From: Planctomycetota bacterium
GTDB taxonomy: Bacteria; Planctomycetota; UBA1135; UBA2386
Reading direction: 5' to 3'
DNA length: 5,980 nucleotides
NCBI GenBank assembly: GCA_016793305.1
Contig: JAEUHU010000451.1
Span: 1 to 5,980, forward strand
The notes beneath the pieces are model-generated. The model did not search any database. It was not told the DNA's origin and saw only the letters and a program-made list of their open reading frames with translations. A program made the position numbers and the translations under genes. Positions within the stretch are counted from its first letter, which is position 1; every line of letters begins with the position of its first letter. This document shows positions 4,319-5,980 of this stretch, in pieces.

Positions 4319-5980
4319 ATGCCCGAGACCTCGAACAAGCAGCAACGGAACACGCTCCTCGCGGTGTTCTTCATCGGCATCCTCGCCGTGATGCTGATCC
4401 CGCTGCCGCCGGTGCTGCTGGACGCGATGCTGTGCCTCAACATCACGGTCAGCCTGATGATCCTGATGGCGGTGCTCAATGCCGGGCGCCCGGTCGAGTT
4501 CAGCACCTTCCCCAGCGTGCTGCTGTTCACGGCCCTCTTCCGTCTGTCGCTCAACGTCGCGTCGACACGACTGATCCTGCTCGACGGCAACGCCGGTGAC
4601 GTGATCCGCACGTTCGGCAACTTCGTCGTCGGCGGTCAGCCGCTGGTCGGCATCGTGATCTTCCTGGTCCTGATCGTGATCCAGTTCATCGTGATCACCA
4701 AGGGCCAGAACCGCATCAGCGAGGTGTCGGCGCGGTTCGCGTTGGACGCGATGCCCGGCAAGCAGATGTCGATCGACGCCGACCTCGGCGCGGGCCTCAT
4801 CACCGCCGAGGAGGCGAAGGCGCGGCGCCAGGCGCTGACCACCGAGATGGAGTTCTACGGCGCCATGGACGGTGCCGGCAAGTTCGTGCGCGGCGACGCG
4901 GTCGCGGGCCTGATCATCACCGGCATCAACATCGTGGGCGGCCTGCTGATGGGCATGCTGTACCGCAACCAGACGATCGGCCAGGCCTTCTCGCACTACA
5001 CGATCCTGACGATCGGCGACGGCCTCGTGGCGCAGATCCCGGCCCTGCTGGTCTCGACGGCGGCCGGCATCCTGGTCACCAAGGGTGCCAGCGAGGAGTC
5101 GCTCGGCCAGGAGATGGGCGACCAGCTGATGGCGAGCGGCCGCGCGATGCGGCTCGTCGCGATCGTGCTGGTGCTGCTGTCGCTGCTGCCGGGCATGCCG
5201 ACGGTGTTGTTCGCCAGCATCGCCGCGGTGCTGTTCACGTTCTCCGGCACGGTCGAGGGCGCCAAGGCGCGCGCGATCGCCCAGAAGCAGCAGGCCGCCG
5301 AACAGGCCGAGAAGAAGCCCGAGGGCGAACAGGCACCGGTCGAGGAGCTGCTGGCCGTCGACCGCCTCGGCGTCGAGATCGGCTACCGGCTGATCGGCCT
5401 CGTCGAACCGGGCCGCCACGGCGGGCTGCTCGACCACATCCGTTCGCTGCGCCGCCAGTTCGCCCAAGCGCTCGGCCTCGTCGTGCCGCCGATCCGCGTG
5501 CGCGACAACGTGCAGCTCGACCCGAACACCTACCGCATCCTCCTCGGCGGCCAGGAGATCGCCCGCGGCACGCTGCGCGCCGGCCAGTTCCTGGCGATGG
5601 ACCCGAGCGGCACCGCCGCCCCGATCGCCGGCGTCGAGACGATCGAGCCCGCGTTCGGCCTGCCGGCGCGCTGGATCGCGGAGAGCGACAAGGACCGTGC
5701 CGAGCTGCTCGGCTACACGGTGATCGACGCCGCCTCGGTGCTGATCACGCACCTGACCGAGGTGCTGAAGAAGGTCTCCGGCGAACTGCTGTCGCGCGAC
5801 GACGTGAAGGCGCTGGTCGACAACCTGAAGAAGGTCACTCCGGCGGTCGTCGAGGAGCTGATCCCGGGCCAGCTGACGCTCGGCCAGGTGCAGCGCATCC
5901 TCGCCGGCCTGCTGAAGGAAGGCGTGCCGATCCGCAACCTGCAGACGATCCTCGAAGCGCTCGCCGACGCGTGCCTCGAG
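4319..5980 (+). CDS. flhA: Flagellar export engine protein FlhA (3' truncated by window edge)
   Basis: 554 codons are visible and no stop is reached. Full FlhA is about 690 residues, so roughly the last 140 are outside the window. FlhA is the nonameric, proton-driven export component whose cytoplasmic ring docks chaperone-substrate complexes. The N-terminal half has about eight hydrophobic segments. The FHIPEP signature R132-I-S-E-V-S-A-R-F ... M-P-G-K-Q-M150 is intact, followed by M-D-G-A-G-K188-F-V-R-G-D193, with Lys and Asp spaced like the proton-coupling K203/D208 of Salmonella FlhA. G-D234-G-L-V-A-Q-I-P-A-L-L follows. A charged linker (315-341) leads into the cytoplasmic domain. The start is fixed by an in-frame TGA at 4313-4315, two codons before ATG 4319; no good Shine-Dalgarno is visible. 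It starts 14 bases after flhB. Confidence 0.97.
   Translation, partial: MPETSNKQQRNTLLAVFFIGILAVMLIPLPPVLLDAMLCLNITVSLMILMAVLNAGRPVEFSTFPSVLLFTALFRLSLNVASTRLILLDGNAGDVIRTFGNFVVGGQPLVGIVIFLVLIVIQFIVITKGQNRISEVSARFALDAMPGKQMSIDADLGAGLITAEEAKARRQALTTEMEFYGAMDGAGKFVRGDAVAGLIITGINIVGGLLMGMLYRNQTIGQAFSHYTILTIGDGLVAQIPALLVSTAAGILVTKGASEESLGQEMGDQLMASGRAMRLVAIVLVLLSLLPGMPTVLFASIAAVLFTFSGTVEGAKARAIAQKQQAAEQAEKKPEGEQAPVEELLAVDRLGVEIGYRLIGLVEPGRHGGLLDHIRSLRRQFAQALGLVVPPIRVRDNVQLDPNTYRILLGGQEIARGTLRAGQFLAMDPSGTAAPIAGVETIEPAFGLPARWIAESDKDRAELLGYTVIDAASVLITHLTEVLKKVSGELLSRDDVKALVDNLKKVTPAVVEELIPGQLTLGQVQRILAGLLKEGVPIRNLQTILEALADACLE

Noticed and set aside
636..5752. Very long open frames on the minus strand opposite the operon (636-2405, 2433-4292, 4277-5752)
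   Set aside because: Their products are dominated by Arg, His, Gln, Asp and Ala with no recognisable domains, and they lie antisense to six confidently identified flagellar genes. GC-rich third positions remove stop codons from the opposite strand.
1335..5980. Virulence-type injectisome (SctR-S-T-U-V) instead of a flagellum
   Set aside because: FliO precedes the cluster, FliP has a signal peptide, and FlhB and FlhA match flagellar versions in length and motifs. No injectisome-specific gene is present.

Overview
The window is a high-GC bacterial segment with strongly GC-biased third codon positions. Its core is a tightly packed operon for the inner-membrane part of the flagellar type III export apparatus: fliO, fliP, fliQ, fliR, flhB and flhA, all on the plus strand from 658 to the right edge, where flhA is cut off after 554 codons. 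The genes overlap or are separated by at most 14 bases. The presence of FliO, with a FliP that carries a signal peptide, argues for a flagellum rather than a virulence injectisome. The organism cannot be fixed from this sequence. A flagellated, high-GC, sigma-54-using bacterium fits, and Planctomycetota or a deltaproteobacterial-type lineage is my best but weak guess.

Left of the operon are two signalling-type genes. Positions 1-273 hold the C-terminal end of a receiver-like protein (plus strand) that keeps the phospho-acceptor-type Asp but lacks the usual beta-5 Lys. Convergent with it, 10 bases away, is a 66-residue minus-strand gene (284-484). It looks like a lone histidine-kinase dimerisation/phosphotransfer helical hairpin with an H-R-L-N-N-L-L box and no ATPase domain.

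The 173 bases between this small gene and fliO (485-657) form a divergent control region. It contains a very good match to a sigma-54 (-24/-12) promoter at 619-635, placed so that transcription would begin about 12 bases before the fliO ATG, with a GAGG ribosome site inside that short leader. Upstream are two perfect inverted repeats, each with a 5-base spacer, centred 42 bp apart (about four helical turns).

FliP, FliQ and FliR form the export gate, FliO assists its assembly, FlhB is the self-cleaving substrate-specificity switch (NPTH present), and FlhA is the proton-coupled export engine and chaperone dock. The less ordinary points are the sigma-54 promoter with its repeats, the orphan phosphotransfer-like small protein and degenerate receiver next to it, and a FliP whose usual Met-Met-Met gasket reads Met-Phe-Ser. 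No wholly new system is evident.
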